Shown here: positions 54,175-63,357 of the stretch, one piece after another | Layout of the letters: each line of letters begins with the position of its first letter | Position numbering within the stretch: the stretch's first letter is position 1 | NCBI RefSeq assembly: GCF_004331955.1 | Contig: NZ_CP036532.1 | Span: forward strand, 310,001-374,000 | Reading direction: 5' to 3' | DNA from: Roseitalea porphyridii | GTDB taxonomy: Bacteria; Pseudomonadota; Alphaproteobacteria; Rhizobiales; Rhizobiaceae | DNA: 64,000 nucleotides | Position numbers and translations under genes: made by a program | Notes under the pieces: generated by a model | What the model was told of the DNA's origin: nothing | What the model saw: only the letters and a program-made list of their open reading frames with translations | Database searches by the model: none

Positions 54175-56727
54175 ATGCGCTCCGTCACGCCCCCCGACAC
54201 CGCGAAGGTGGACATGGTCTCGCTGCCCGAGCCGTTCCTTGGCTGGTTCGCCACCAGGGGCTGGCAGCCGCGCGCCCACCAACTCGAACTGCTCGCCAAA
54301 TCCGAGGCGGGCCTGTCGACGCTGCTGATCGCGCCGACCGGGGCGGGCAAGACGCTGGCCGGGTTTCTGCCGGCGCTCGTTGATCTCGCGCGCCGCGGCA
54401 AGCCGAAGCCGGGCACGATCCGGCCGGGCGTGCATACGCTCTATGTCTCGCCGCTCAAGGCGCTTGCCGTCGACATCGAGCGCAATCTGGGCATGCCGGT
54501 CGCCGACATGGGCCTGCCTGTCACGATCGAGACCCGCACCGGCGACACGCCGACATCCAAGCGCCAGCGCCAGAAACTGAACCCGCCCGACATTTTGCTG
54601 ACGACGCCCGAGCAGGTGGCGCTGCTCCTGTCGCACAAGGATGCCGACCGGTTCTTCGCCGATCTGCGCTACGTGATCTTCGACGAACTGCACTCGCTCG
54701 TCACCTCCAAGCGCGGCCAGTTGCTGGCGCTGGGGCTGGCCCGGCTGCGCACATTGCGGCCTTCGCTGCAGACCATCGGCCTGTCGGCCACCGTTTCGGA
54801 CCCGGACGAACTGCGCCGCTGGCTCGTCCGCCAGACGCCCGAACAAGCGCCCCTTTCGGAGCTGATCACCGTGCCGGGCGGCGCCAAACCCGAGATCACG
54901 ATCCTCAAGTCGGACGAACGCATTCCGTGGTCGGGCCATTCCGCCCGCTACGCGCTGCCGGAGATCTACGAGGCGATCAGGGCGCATGGCACGACGCTGG
55001 TGTTCGTCAACACGCGCAGCCAGGCCGAACTGGTCTTTCAGGCGCTGTGGACGCTGAACGAGGACAGTCTGCCGATCGCCCTGCACCATGGCTCGCTCGA
55101 TGTCGGCCAGCGGCGGCGGGTGGAGGCGGCGATGACGCAGAATGCGCTGCGGGCGGTGGTCGCCACCTCGACGCTCGATCTCGGCATCGACTGGGGCGAT
55201 GTCGATCTGGTCGTCCATGTCGGCTCGCCCAAGGGCGCGAGCCGGCTGGCGCAGCGCATCGGCCGCGCCAACCACCGCATGGACGAGCCGTCCAGGGCCA
55301 TCCTGGTGCCGGCCAACCGGTTCGAGGTGATGGAATGCCAGGCCGCGCTCGATGCGAACTATCTGGGCGCGCAGGACACCCCGCCCATCGAGCCGGGCGC
55401 GATCGATGTTCTGTGTCAGCACATCCTCGGCATGGCCTGCTCGGCGCCGTTCGATGCGGACGCGCTGTTCGCCGAAGTGCGGGGCGCGGCGCCCTACCAT
55501 GACCTGCCGCGCAAGACGTTCGACCGGTGCGTCCATTTCGTCGCCCATGGCGGCTATGCGCTCCAGTCCTATGAGCGTTACGCCAGGATCCGGCAGACAG
55601 CGGACGGGCTGTGGCGGATCGCCCATCCGGCCGTCGCCCAGCAGTACCGCCTCAACGCGGGCACCATCGTCGCCGCGCCCGAACTCAATGTGCGTCTCGT
55701 GCGCCCCGGCGCGGGCGTCAAGGCGCGTGGCGGACGGATGCTCGGCAAGATCGAGGAGATTTTCCTCGAACAGCTCGTCTACGGCGACACGTTCCTGTTC
55801 GCCGGCAAGGTGCTGCGCTTCGAGGGCATACGCGAGAACGAATGCTTCGCATCGAACGCGCCGGCCCTGGAAGCGAAGGTGCCGGCCTATATGGGCGGCA
55901 AGTTCCCGACCACGACCTATCTGTCAGCCCAGGTGCGCAGGATGCTCGCCGATCCCGATGCCTGGCACCGCTTGCCGCCGCAGGTGTCCGAATGGCTCGG
56001 CTATCAGAAGCAGAAGTCCGTGGTTCCCAATGCCGAAGACATGCTGGTCGAGACCTTTCCGCGCGGCGATCGCTTCTACATGGTCGCCTACCCGTTCGAG
56101 GGGCGGCTGGCGCACCAGACGCTGTGCATGCTGCTGACGCGGCGCCTGGAACGGGCCAGGGCCCGGCCGATCGGCTTCGTCGCCTCCGACTATGCGGTCG
56201 CCATCTGGGGCCTGCGTGACATGGGCGCGATGATCGCGCGTGGCGACCTTGCGCTGGCCGACCTGTTCGCCGAGGACATGCTGGGCGACGATCTGGAAGC
56301 CTGGCTCGACGAGAGCTTCGTCTTCAAGCGCTCGTTCCGCTATTGTGCACTGATCGCAGGGCTGATCGACAAGCGCCATCCGGGCAAGGAGAAGTCGGGC
56401 CGGCAGGTGACCGTTTCGACCGATCTCGTCTACGACGTGCTGCGCACGCACGAGCCCGATCACATCCTGCTGCAGGCGACCCGCAACGATGCGCGCGCCG
56501 GCTATCTCGACGTCGGACGCGTCAACAGCCTGCTCTCTCGCATCAGGGGGCGAATCGTGCATAAGGGCCTCGACCGGATCTCGCCGCTGGCGGTGCCGGT
56601 GATGCTGGAGATCGGCAAGGAGCCCGTCATCTCGTCGGAAACCGGCGACGCGCTGATGGCCGAAAAGGCGCTGGCGACCGACGATCTTGTGCGCGAGGCG
56701 ATGGGCGAGGATATGGTGGACCGATGA
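54175..56727 (+). CDS. Ligase-associated DEXH-box helicase
   Basis: An 850-residue superfamily 2 helicase of the Lhr-related ligase-associated family. It has Walker A APTGAGKTLAGFLPAL near residue 57, the DEXH box VIFDELHSL, motif III GLSATVSDP, and motif VI HRIGRANHRM-like QRIGRANHRMDEPS, then long C-terminal domains. The ATG at 54175 is chosen because earlier in-frame starts lie inside or before the LexA-type box; ATG 54214 is an alternative. It overlaps pdeM by four bases (ATGA). It probably unwinds or remodels damaged DNA for the exonuclease, PdeM and ligase. Confidence 0.93.
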   Translation: MRSVTPPDTAKVDMVSLPEPFLGWFATRGWQPRAHQLELLAKSEAGLSTLLIAPTGAGKTLAGFLPALVDLARRGKPKPGTIRPGVHTLYVSPLKALAVDIERNLGMPVADMGLPVTIETRTGDTPTSKRQRQKLNPPDILLTTPEQVALLLSHKDADRFFADLRYVIFDELHSLVTSKRGQLLALGLARLRTLRPSLQTIGLSATVSDPDELRRWLVRQTPEQAPLSELITVPGGAKPEITILKSDERIPWSGHSARYALPEIYEAIRAHGTTLVFVNTRSQAELVFQALWTLNEDSLPIALHHGSLDVGQRRRVEAAMTQNALRAVVATSTLDLGIDWGDVDLVVHVGSPKGASRLAQRIGRANHRMDEPSRAILVPANRFEVMECQAALDANYLGAQDTPPIEPGAIDVLCQHILGMACSAPFDADALFAEVRGAAPYHDLPRKTFDRCVHFVAHGGYALQSYERYARIRQTADGLWRIAHPAVAQQYRLNAGTIVAAPELNVRLVRPGAGVKARGGRMLGKIEEIFLEQLVYGDTFLFAGKVLRFEGIRENECFASNAPALEAKVPAYMGGKFPTTTYLSAQVRRMLADPDAWHRLPPQVSEWLGYQKQKSVVPNAEDMLVETFPRGDRFYMVAYPFEGRLAHQTLCMLLTRRLERARARPIGFVASDYAVAIWGLRDMGAMIARGDLALADLFAEDMLGDDLEAWLDESFVFKRSFRYCALIAGLIDKRHPGKEKSGRQVTVSTDLVYDVLRTHEPDHILLQATRNDARAGYLDVGRVNSLLSRIRGRIVHKGLDRISPLAVPVMLEIGKEPVISSETGDALMAEKALATDDLVREAMGEDMVDR

Positions 56728-57443
56728 GACCGGCCCTGAGGAGCGTGGAGTCGACACAGGCCGGCGAGGCGCTTGCCATCGACTATGGCGGCGAGAGCGT
56801 GCTGCTCGATCCCGCCGGGATAGCCTTCTTCCCGGCCGCCTCCATGCTCGTCGTCGCCGATCTGCATCTTGAAAAGGGCTCGTCGTTCGCGCGCCGGCGC
56901 ATGTTCCTGCCGCCCTATGACACGCCGGCCACACTGGCCCGGCTCGCCGCGCTCATCGCCAAGTACGAGCCCCGATGCGTCGTATCGCTCGGCGACGGCT
57001 TCCATGACGATGCGGCCTGCGAGCGGCTGTCGCCCGCAGCGGTGGCGGCGATCGAGGCGCTTGCCGCCGGGCGCACCATGATCTGGGTCACCGGCAATCA
57101 CGATCCGTCCCCGCCGGTCAACGTGCCCGGCGACAGCGTCGACACGCTCGCGGCCGGACAGGTGACGTTCCGCCACATCGCCCGGCGCGACTGTGCGACC
57201 TGCGAGGTCTCGGGCCACTATCATCCCGCCGCCATCCTGCGCGGGCGCGGCAAGGCGGTACGCCGATCGTGCTTCGCTTCGGACGGCGTGCGTCTGATCC
57301 TGCCGGCCTTCGGCGTCTATGCGGGCGGGTTGAACGTGCGCGACCGGGCGTTCGACGGGCTGTTCGATCTTGGCGCCTTCCGCGCCTACATGCAGGGAAC
57401 CGACCGGCTGTTCCCGATCGGCTGGCGCGATCTGATCGGCTGA
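56724..57443 (+). CDS. pdeM: Ligase-associated DNA endonuclease PdeM
   Basis: A 239-residue calcineurin-like metallophosphoesterase. All metal motifs are visible: VVADLHLEKGSSFARR (DxH), SLGDGFHDD (GDxxHD), WVTGNHDPSPP (GNHD) and VSGHYHPAA (GHxH). The length and the FLPPYDTPATLARLAALI segment match the PdeM type that co-occurs with the helicase, exonuclease and ligase. It is co-translated with the helicase (ATGA). It is convergent with DUF3429, two bases apart. Confidence 0.92.
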   Translation: MRPALRSVESTQAGEALAIDYGGESVLLDPAGIAFFPAASMLVVADLHLEKGSSFARRRMFLPPYDTPATLARLAALIAKYEPRCVVSLGDGFHDDAACERLSPAAVAAIEALAAGRTMIWVTGNHDPSPPVNVPGDSVDTLAAGQVTFRHIARRDCATCEVSGHYHPAAILRGRGKAVRRSCFASDGVRLILPAFGVYAGGLNVRDRAFDGLFDLGAFRAYMQGTDRLFPIGWRDLIG

Positions 57444-57445
57444 TC

Positions 57446-57913
57446 TCAGAGCGCCTGCGACAGCGCGGCCAGAACCATGGTGGGGGCGACAAGCCACGTC
57501 AGCGTGACGCGTAGCAGACCGAACCAGGCCGGCGCATGCCCGCGCGCCACCAGCGCCCGGTCCCACCAGCCCATCGCGGCGAACCCGGCGGCGTACATCG
57601 CAAAACCCCAGGGGCCCGGCGCGAAGAACGCCGCCCACGCCCACAGGGACGGTACGACCGAAAGCATGAAGGTGCCGATCTCGCTCGAGGTGGAGGGCGA
57701 GCGCACCGCGATGCCCCATCTGATGCCGCCCAGGAACGACAGGATGATCGCTGCATAGACGTTGAGCGCGGTCAGCCCCAGCGTCTGCGCCAGCGTCGCG
57801 CCCGGCACGAACTGGGCGCCTGTCAGCACCGCGAACGGCACGAAGCCGGCAAGGGCCAGCAGGAAAGGCGTGCGGCTGGCGATCCGGTCGGCGTCTTCGT
57901 CTTCGCTCACCAT
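57446..57913 (-). CDS. DUF3429 membrane protein
   Basis: A 155-residue inner-membrane protein with about five hydrophobic segments covering nearly its whole length from residue 15. The IILSFLGGIRWGIAV segment near residue 58 is typical of DUF3429. No function is known. It overlaps the upstream TIGR02186 gene by one base (TGATG), so it is the third gene of a tightly coupled TauE / TIGR02186 / DUF3429 operon. The conserved charged GGIRWG hints at a binding or transport role, but this is speculation. Confidence 0.82.
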   Translation of the reverse strand: MVSEDEDADRIASRTPFLLALAGFVPFAVLTGAQFVPGATLAQTLGLTALNVYAAIILSFLGGIRWGIAVRSPSTSSEIGTFMLSVVPSLWAWAAFFAPGPWGFAMYAAGFAAMGWWDRALVARGHAPAWFGLLRVTLTWLVAPTMVLAALSQAL

Positions 57914-58785
57914 CAGTCCCTTCTGAAGATCACGCGTCCGAGCCAGCCGATCACCAGCGCCAGAACGACCGCGCCGATGCCGTAGGCGAGCGACTGCCGG
58001 CGGGCGAAGTCGGAGACCGCGAACTCGAAGCCCGCCTTGGCGATGCGCAGCGTGTCGTCGGTCTGGCCCACCAGCGCGCCGTTCCGGAACAGATAGGCGC
58101 GGGCTCGGTGCGCGCCCAGGGGCACATTGGCCGGCAGCGCCAGTTCCGCCCGGAACAGGGACTGGGAGATGAACTGGACACCGCCGGGAAACTCCCGGTA
58201 GAGCCCGCTGTCGACCTTCAGCCTGCGCAGGGCGGCAATGAAGGTCTCGAGGTCGCTGGCGCGCGGTCGCTCGGCATCGGGCGTGATCCTGATCTGACCG
58301 ACCCCGAGCGACAGCCGGGCAAGCGTGTCCAGGCTCGTGATGTCGCGCGCAAGCCGCGTGGAAGCGACGAGGTAGGATTGCGGCGTGTTGTCGAAGGTCT
58401 GGCTCTCCACATTCATCCAGATGCCGAAGACGCGCTCCTTGCGGCGGGCGACCAGATCGGCCTGCGGCCCCTCGAGGATGACGAAGATGTCGTAGCGCCC
58501 CTGGCGGTGGACGAGCGGATCGGCGTTGTCGATCGCGCCGAAGATCGTCAGAGACTGGCCGGTGAAATCGGAGGTCACCGGTATGATCTCCGTCGAAAGG
58601 CCGATCTCGATCCGCTCGGGAATGCGGGCCTGTTCGGCGGCGTTGGCCGCCGCCGCGTCCCGCGTCGCATCGTCCGGCGGCACGCCGGTCTGCGCCCAGG
58701 CCGACGCCGCATGCAGCAGCACCGAAAGAAACAGGGCGAACGCCGGCGCGCAGGCAAGCCTTTGCGGGATTGCCGGGCGGGTCAT
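57913..58785 (-). CDS. TIGR02186 family membrane-anchored periplasmic protein
   Basis: A 290-residue protein with a Sec signal (about residues 8-31, ending ASAWA) and a C-terminal membrane helix (about 265-284, IGAVVLALVIGWLGRVIF) that would leave the body in the periplasm. The domain features IEIGLSTEIIPVTSDFTG and YDIFVILEGP match TIGR02186, which is nearly always adjacent to a TauE/SafE permease in alphaproteobacteria, as here. It overlaps that gene by four bases. The role is probably accessory to sulfur-compound export, by association only. Confidence 0.85.
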   Translation of the reverse strand: MTRPAIPQRLACAPAFALFLSVLLHAASAWAQTGVPPDDATRDAAAANAAEQARIPERIEIGLSTEIIPVTSDFTGQSLTIFGAIDNADPLVHRQGRYDIFVILEGPQADLVARRKERVFGIWMNVESQTFDNTPQSYLVASTRLARDITSLDTLARLSLGVGQIRITPDAERPRASDLETFIAALRRLKVDSGLYREFPGGVQFISQSLFRAELALPANVPLGAHRARAYLFRNGALVGQTDDTLRIAKAGFEFAVSDFARRQSLAYGIGAVVLALVIGWLGRVIFRRD

Positions 58786-59711
58786 GGCAGCCCTCCCGCC
58801 GTCACCGTGAAGATGTCGTCGGGCGTGACGAACAGGGCGTAGCCGAGCCGCAGCGCGACCAGCAGAACGAGGATCGCCAGCATCGCGCGCAACTGTTCGC
58901 CGCGCAGGCGCTGGCCGGCGCGTGCGCCATACTGGGCGCCGGCGACGCCACCGATCATCAGCAGCAGCGCCAGCATCACGTCGACGGTCTGGTTGGTGAC
59001 CGCCTGCACGATCGTGGTGTAGGCGGCCACGAAGATGATCTGGAACAGGGACGTGCCGATGACGACGTTGGTCGGCACCTTGAGCAGGTAGATCATCGCC
59101 GGCACCATGATGAAGCCGCCGCCGACGCCCATGATCGCCGCCAGCATGCCGATCACAGCGCCAAGTCCGAGCACCGGAATGACGCTGACATAGAGCCGCG
59201 ACGTCTTGAACCGCATCTTGAAGGGCAGCTTGTGCACCCAGTTGTGCTGGCCGGGCCGTCGCAGCGAAACCACTTCGCCCGACCGGGTGCGCCGCAACGC
59301 CCGGATGCTTTCGATCAGCATCAGCCCGCCGACGACGCCGAGGAACACGACGTAGAGGATCGACACGATCAGATCGAGCTGGCCGACCATCCGCAGGAAC
59401 GAGTAGATGTAGACGCCGAGCGACGAGCCGGCGAGGCCGCCGGCCAGCAGCACGGTGCCGAGCTTGAAGTCCACGCCGCCGCGCTTGAGGTGCGACAACA
59501 CGCCGGAGACCGACGAGGCGACGATCTGGTTCGCCCCCGTCGCGACGGCGACCGCCGGCGGAATGTTGTAGAAGATCAAGAGCGGCGTGATCAGGAAACC
59601 GCCGCCGACGCCGAACATGCCCGAAAGGAAGCCCACCGCCGCGCCCATGCCGAGAAGTATGAGCATGTTCACCGACATCTCGGCGATCGGCAGGTAGAGC
59701 GCCACGTCCAA
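58782..59711 (-). CDS. TauE/SafE family sulfite or sulfonate exporter
   Basis: A 309-residue inner-membrane permease with about eight hydrophobic segments. The duplicated family motif appears as GMFGVGGGFLITPLLIF near residue 30 and IMGVGGGFIMVPAMIYLL near residue 165. TauE/SafE proteins export sulfite, sulfoacetate and related organosulfur anions; substrate is not decidable. It is the first gene of the operon and overlaps TIGR02186 by four bases (ATGA). No sulfur-oxidation genes are nearby in the window. Confidence 0.9.
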   Translation of the reverse strand: MDVALYLPIAEMSVNMLILLGMGAAVGFLSGMFGVGGGFLITPLLIFYNIPPAVAVATGANQIVASSVSGVLSHLKRGGVDFKLGTVLLAGGLAGSSLGVYIYSFLRMVGQLDLIVSILYVVFLGVVGGLMLIESIRALRRTRSGEVVSLRRPGQHNWVHKLPFKMRFKTSRLYVSVIPVLGLGAVIGMLAAIMGVGGGFIMVPAMIYLLKVPTNVVIGTSLFQIIFVAAYTTIVQAVTNQTVDVMLALLLMIGGVAGAQYGARAGQRLRGEQLRAMLAILVLLVALRLGYALFVTPDDIFTVTAGGLP

Positions 59712-59854
59712 CTCCGGCAGGTACGGTCTGGTTTTGCATCGCGAGCGGCAATGCCGGCACCGTCATGCGCCCGGCGACCGGGAGTGTCAATGAAGACACC
59801 GGTTTGGACAGCCGTCGAGGGGACTTATGGCCGGGCCTGGAGGGCCGGGCGGGC

Positions 59855-59874
59855 CCGGAACCGGCCCGTTCCGG
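59855..59874 (-). terminator. Hairpin directly after the podJ-like gene
   Basis: On the minus strand CCGGAAC and GTTCCGG pair around a six-base loop (59874-59855), beginning one base after the stop codon. More GC-rich inverted sequence follows. No T-tract is present, so this is a hairpin of likely but unproven terminator function. Confidence 0.45.
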
Positions 59875-62800
59875 TCAACCCTCGCCGTTGGCCAGCGTCA
59901 GCAGCTTCTCGACGAGCGCCTGGTCGACATTGCCGGTCGCCTCGAGGCCGTTGTCGCGCTGGAAGGCGATGATCGCCTCGCGGGTCTTGCCGCCCATGAT
60001 GCCGTCGACCGGGCCGGCATCGTAGCCCTGATCGTTGAGGATCGCCTGGATGTTGGCGATCGCCCGCTTCATGTCCTCGCCGGAGAGCGGTTCGGCGGCG
60101 GCGGTCCTTTGACCGTCGGTCTGCCATGCCTCGGGCACGCTGACGACGTTGACCTCCTGATCGACCGGCTTGGGCTTCCACAGGGCCGTGGCGCCGCGCG
60201 CCTGTTCGAGCTGGTCGGGGCGCAGCACGTTGGCGATGTCGTCCCTCTTGGAAGCGGCGTCCTCGTCGCCGCTCTGGGCGGCGAGCGCGAACCATTTGTA
60301 GGATTCGCCGAGATCCTGCGGCATCCCCTGGCCCTTGGCCGACAGGATGCCGAGGTTGAACTGGCTGTCGCGCACGCCCAGTTCGGCGGCCCGCAGGAAC
60401 CAGCGCGCGGCCGAATCGAAGTCCGGCGCCCCGTCGGCGCCGCTGGCGAACAGCACGGCGAGATTGTGCATGGCGCTGGCGTTGCCCTGCTCGGCGGCCA
60501 GTTGGTACCAGGTCTTGGCTGCGGCGATGTCGCGTTCGGTGCCAAATCCCTTCTCGTGGAAATTGCCCAGCCGGTATTGCGCCGGCGCATAGCCCAGCTC
60601 GGCGGCGCGCTCGTACCAGTCGAACGCCTCGGCGAGCGCGTCCGGATCACTTTCCGCGCCCATTGCGATGCGGTCGCCGATCACGTGCAGCGCCTTGGCG
60701 TCACCGCCGATGGCGGCCTGGCGAAGCGCGATCGGCCCGATCTGTTCGGGGATGTCGTCAAAGCCGATCGTCTGCACGTCGGCGAGATCGTCGGAGGCCG
60801 CATCGGTCCCGGCCGTTTCGGCCTGCGCGGTCTCGACCGGGGCGGGCGCCTGCGTCACGGCTTCGCCGGCGTTCCGGCTTTCGGCCGTCACCGCGCCCGC
60901 CTCGGTGGTGACGTCGCGAACCGGCTCCTGCGGGGTGGCCTCGGCCGGTTCGGCCGTGGCGATCTCGGATTCGGTCTGCGGTTCGCTCTGTGCGACCGCG
61001 GCCGGCGGCGTCGTTTCGACGGCGACGTTGCGCGGCTCGGGCGCCATCATGCCCCGCACCAGCGGCACGGCCATCAGCGCAAGCAGGATCGCGCCGGCCG
61101 CCATCAGGATCGGCTTGCGGCGCTGCGAAACGAGGCCACCGATCGATCCGGCCACTCCGGACTTGTCGTTCTTGCCGCCCTTGGCGGAGATGCTGGCATC
61201 GGCTGCGGCGGCCTGGGCGGCGCGCCGGGCGGCGGCGATGAAGTCGGCCTTGCCCGCCTCCGCGACCGGGGTCTGGGCCGGCCTGCTGCCTTCGGCCGGC
61301 GAACCGCCGGCGGAACGTTCCGCCCGCACGCGGGCCATGATGTCGGCCAGCGCCATCTGGTCGCCGACCGGCTCGATCGGCTGATCGTCGATCACCGACG
61401 GCCCGTCGTCGTCGATGTCGGCCCGGTCCGCGCCGGCATCGTCGCCTGCGCTGCGGCCACGACCCAGCGGAAGCCGGTCGGTCATCGACTTGAGGAAGCT
61501 TCTGGGTTCCCGCTCGCCGCCTTCGGGCGCGGCACGGGTCTGCCCGTCCTCGCTGAGCGCGAACAGCGCCGCTTCTGCGGCCGCCTCCGCCGGCGACAGA
61601 TCGCCACGAAGGTTCGGCTCGGCCATCGGCCTGTCGTCGAAATCGGCCGCAAGCGGCGGCGCCTCGTCGATCCGCAGCGGTTCGTCGCGAGCCGGAGGCG
61701 CCGGTGAAGCGGGCTGCGCCATGGCGGGCATCGTCTGGTCGGCCGCCGGCATCGGCGCGGCGCGGGTGCCGGGCTCGCCGTTGACCTTCTGCTCCAGGCT
61801 GGCGAGATGATCGACCACCTGCAACAGCGTGTCGTGGATCGCCTCGAACGTCTTGGCGTTGCGGCTGTCGGTATCGCGGGCCAGCGTTTCCAGCGCGCGC
61901 AGATCGTCGGTCAGATGACCGAGCGTGTCGGGCAGGCTGTCGGCACCGGTTCCCACGCGCGCGGCCACTTCCTCGGCTGCGGTGCGCGCCGCGCTCCAGA
62001 TCGTCTGTTCGTCGAACGGCATGGTGCGATCCGGCGAAAGGCTCGCGGACAGTTCGGCGATCTGCGCCTCGAGCGAGCTCATGTCGACGGGCGCCTGTGC
62101 CCCTGCGCCGCTGGACAGCATCGCGGTGATCTCGTCGAGGCGATGTTCGAGCTGCGCGATCGACGGCACGTCGGCCCGATCCTGCTCGCTGCGGTCGATC
62201 CGCCGGGCGATCTCGGCCATGCGGTCGTCGACCGAGCGCATCACATCTTCGACAGAGCGCTCGGTCAGGGCGGTGGTCTGGCGCAGTTGCGCGTCGATCG
62301 CGTCGAGCCGGTCCTCGAGTTCGGCCGTCACGAAATGCGACTGGTCGCCGGAGAGCGTGTCGGCGCGCGACAGCGTGTGGAGCGCTTCGGCGATCTGGTC
62401 GATGCGCGCGTTGAGCGCGTCCATCGCCTCACCTGAAACGGTGCCGGGCGCCACGCTCAGCCGCAGCCCGTCGATCCGGGCGGCCAGCTCCTCGAAATGG
62501 GCATCGTAATCGGTCGCCGACAGCGCATGGGCGTACTGGTCGACCTGATTGGCAAGCGCGGTGATGCGCGCCTCGACCCGCTCGAGCGTGTCTTCGCCCG
62601 CTGCCGCAGACCGTACGGTCGGGATCGAGGCGATCGCCCGGCTGATCTCGTCCAGCCGGGCATCGATCTCGTCGAGCGCCGCAGGCGATGCCTGCGTGCT
62701 GTGTCTTGCGACCTGCTCGACCGCGCTCGCCAGCGTGTGCAGATGCGCGTCGAGCGTGTCGAGCTGGGAGGAGCGGGGCAGGTCGCCGATCGCCCGGTGC

Positions 62801-63357
62801 ATTTCGTCAAGCCGGCCCGACAGGCCCGTCATGTCCTCGCGCGAGGCGAGCGAATGCGGCAGATCGGCAATCTCGCGCTCGATCACCGACCAGCGATCGG
62901 TGAGTTCGCGCACCGTGTCCTCGCGCGCGAGCGCGGCGACCTCGGACTTGAGCTGTTCGATATCGCCGCGCAGTCCGGCAAGGTCGGCCGTACCGGACCG
63001 TGTCGCGCGCGCCTGATCCCGCCGCCCGTCACCGGCGCCGCGCATCGACCGGATCTCGTCGCGCAGCGCGTCGAACCCGCCGGTCGACGACTTGATCTGA
63101 CGGCCGACATCCTCGCGCAGCCGTCCGATCTCCCGCTGCAGCTGTTCGGCCCGCGAACGTTCCTGCGGCGCCCTGCGGCGGCCGCTGCGATCCTCGTCGA
63201 TCCGGCTTTGCCGGGCGCGGATGGCCGCAAGGTCACCCTGCGCGCCCTGTCGCCCGTGGCGGGGCTGGCGTGCGCTGCCTTCGACGCGTCGTTCGAGCGT
63301 CGTCAGCGCCTCCTGCAGACGCTCGAGTGTGTTGGCGGTGTCAAAACGCTCACGCAT
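59875..63357 (-). CDS. podJ: PodJ-like polar organiser with Sel1 repeats and PG-binding domain
   Basis: An 1160-residue protein with a long cytoplasmic coiled-coil region (about residues 1-500), an acidic linker, one membrane helix (about 745-770, PILMAAGAILLALMAV) preceded by RRK, then periplasmic Sel1-like repeats (about 905-1042; AAELGYAPAQYRLGNFHEKG is one) and a C-terminal peptidoglycan-binding domain (about 1090-1155, LNDQGYDAGPVDGIMGGKTR). This is the Agrobacterium/Sinorhizobium PodJ architecture, a scaffold marking the old or new pole and guiding cell-cycle proteins. It is monocistronic. Upstream lie a GANTC site and an array of 12-base repeats. Confidence 0.85.
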   Translation of the reverse strand: MRERFDTANTLERLQEALTTLERRVEGSARQPRHGRQGAQGDLAAIRARQSRIDEDRSGRRRAPQERSRAEQLQREIGRLREDVGRQIKSSTGGFDALRDEIRSMRGAGDGRRDQARATRSGTADLAGLRGDIEQLKSEVAALAREDTVRELTDRWSVIEREIADLPHSLASREDMTGLSGRLDEMHRAIGDLPRSSQLDTLDAHLHTLASAVEQVARHSTQASPAALDEIDARLDEISRAIASIPTVRSAAAGEDTLERVEARITALANQVDQYAHALSATDYDAHFEELAARIDGLRLSVAPGTVSGEAMDALNARIDQIAEALHTLSRADTLSGDQSHFVTAELEDRLDAIDAQLRQTTALTERSVEDVMRSVDDRMAEIARRIDRSEQDRADVPSIAQLEHRLDEITAMLSSGAGAQAPVDMSSLEAQIAELSASLSPDRTMPFDEQTIWSAARTAAEEVAARVGTGADSLPDTLGHLTDDLRALETLARDTDSRNAKTFEAIHDTLLQVVDHLASLEQKVNGEPGTRAAPMPAADQTMPAMAQPASPAPPARDEPLRIDEAPPLAADFDDRPMAEPNLRGDLSPAEAAAEAALFALSEDGQTRAAPEGGEREPRSFLKSMTDRLPLGRGRSAGDDAGADRADIDDDGPSVIDDQPIEPVGDQMALADIMARVRAERSAGGSPAEGSRPAQTPVAEAGKADFIAAARRAAQAAAADASISAKGGKNDKSGVAGSIGGLVSQRRKPILMAAGAILLALMAVPLVRGMMAPEPRNVAVETTPPAAVAQSEPQTESEIATAEPAEATPQEPVRDVTTEAGAVTAESRNAGEAVTQAPAPVETAQAETAGTDAASDDLADVQTIGFDDIPEQIGPIALRQAAIGGDAKALHVIGDRIAMGAESDPDALAEAFDWYERAAELGYAPAQYRLGNFHEKGFGTERDIAAAKTWYQLAAEQGNASAMHNLAVLFASGADGAPDFDSAARWFLRAAELGVRDSQFNLGILSAKGQGMPQDLGESYKWFALAAQSGDEDAASKRDDIANVLRPDQLEQARGATALWKPKPVDQEVNVVSVPEAWQTDGQRTAAAEPLSGEDMKRAIANIQAILNDQGYDAGPVDGIMGGKTREAIIAFQRDNGLEATGNVDQALVEKLLTLANGEG

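Noticed and set aside
59827-61707. 626-residue plus frame opposite the podJ-like gene
   Set aside because: Repetitive Gly/Arg composition mirrors the coiled-coil and acidic regions on the other strand.
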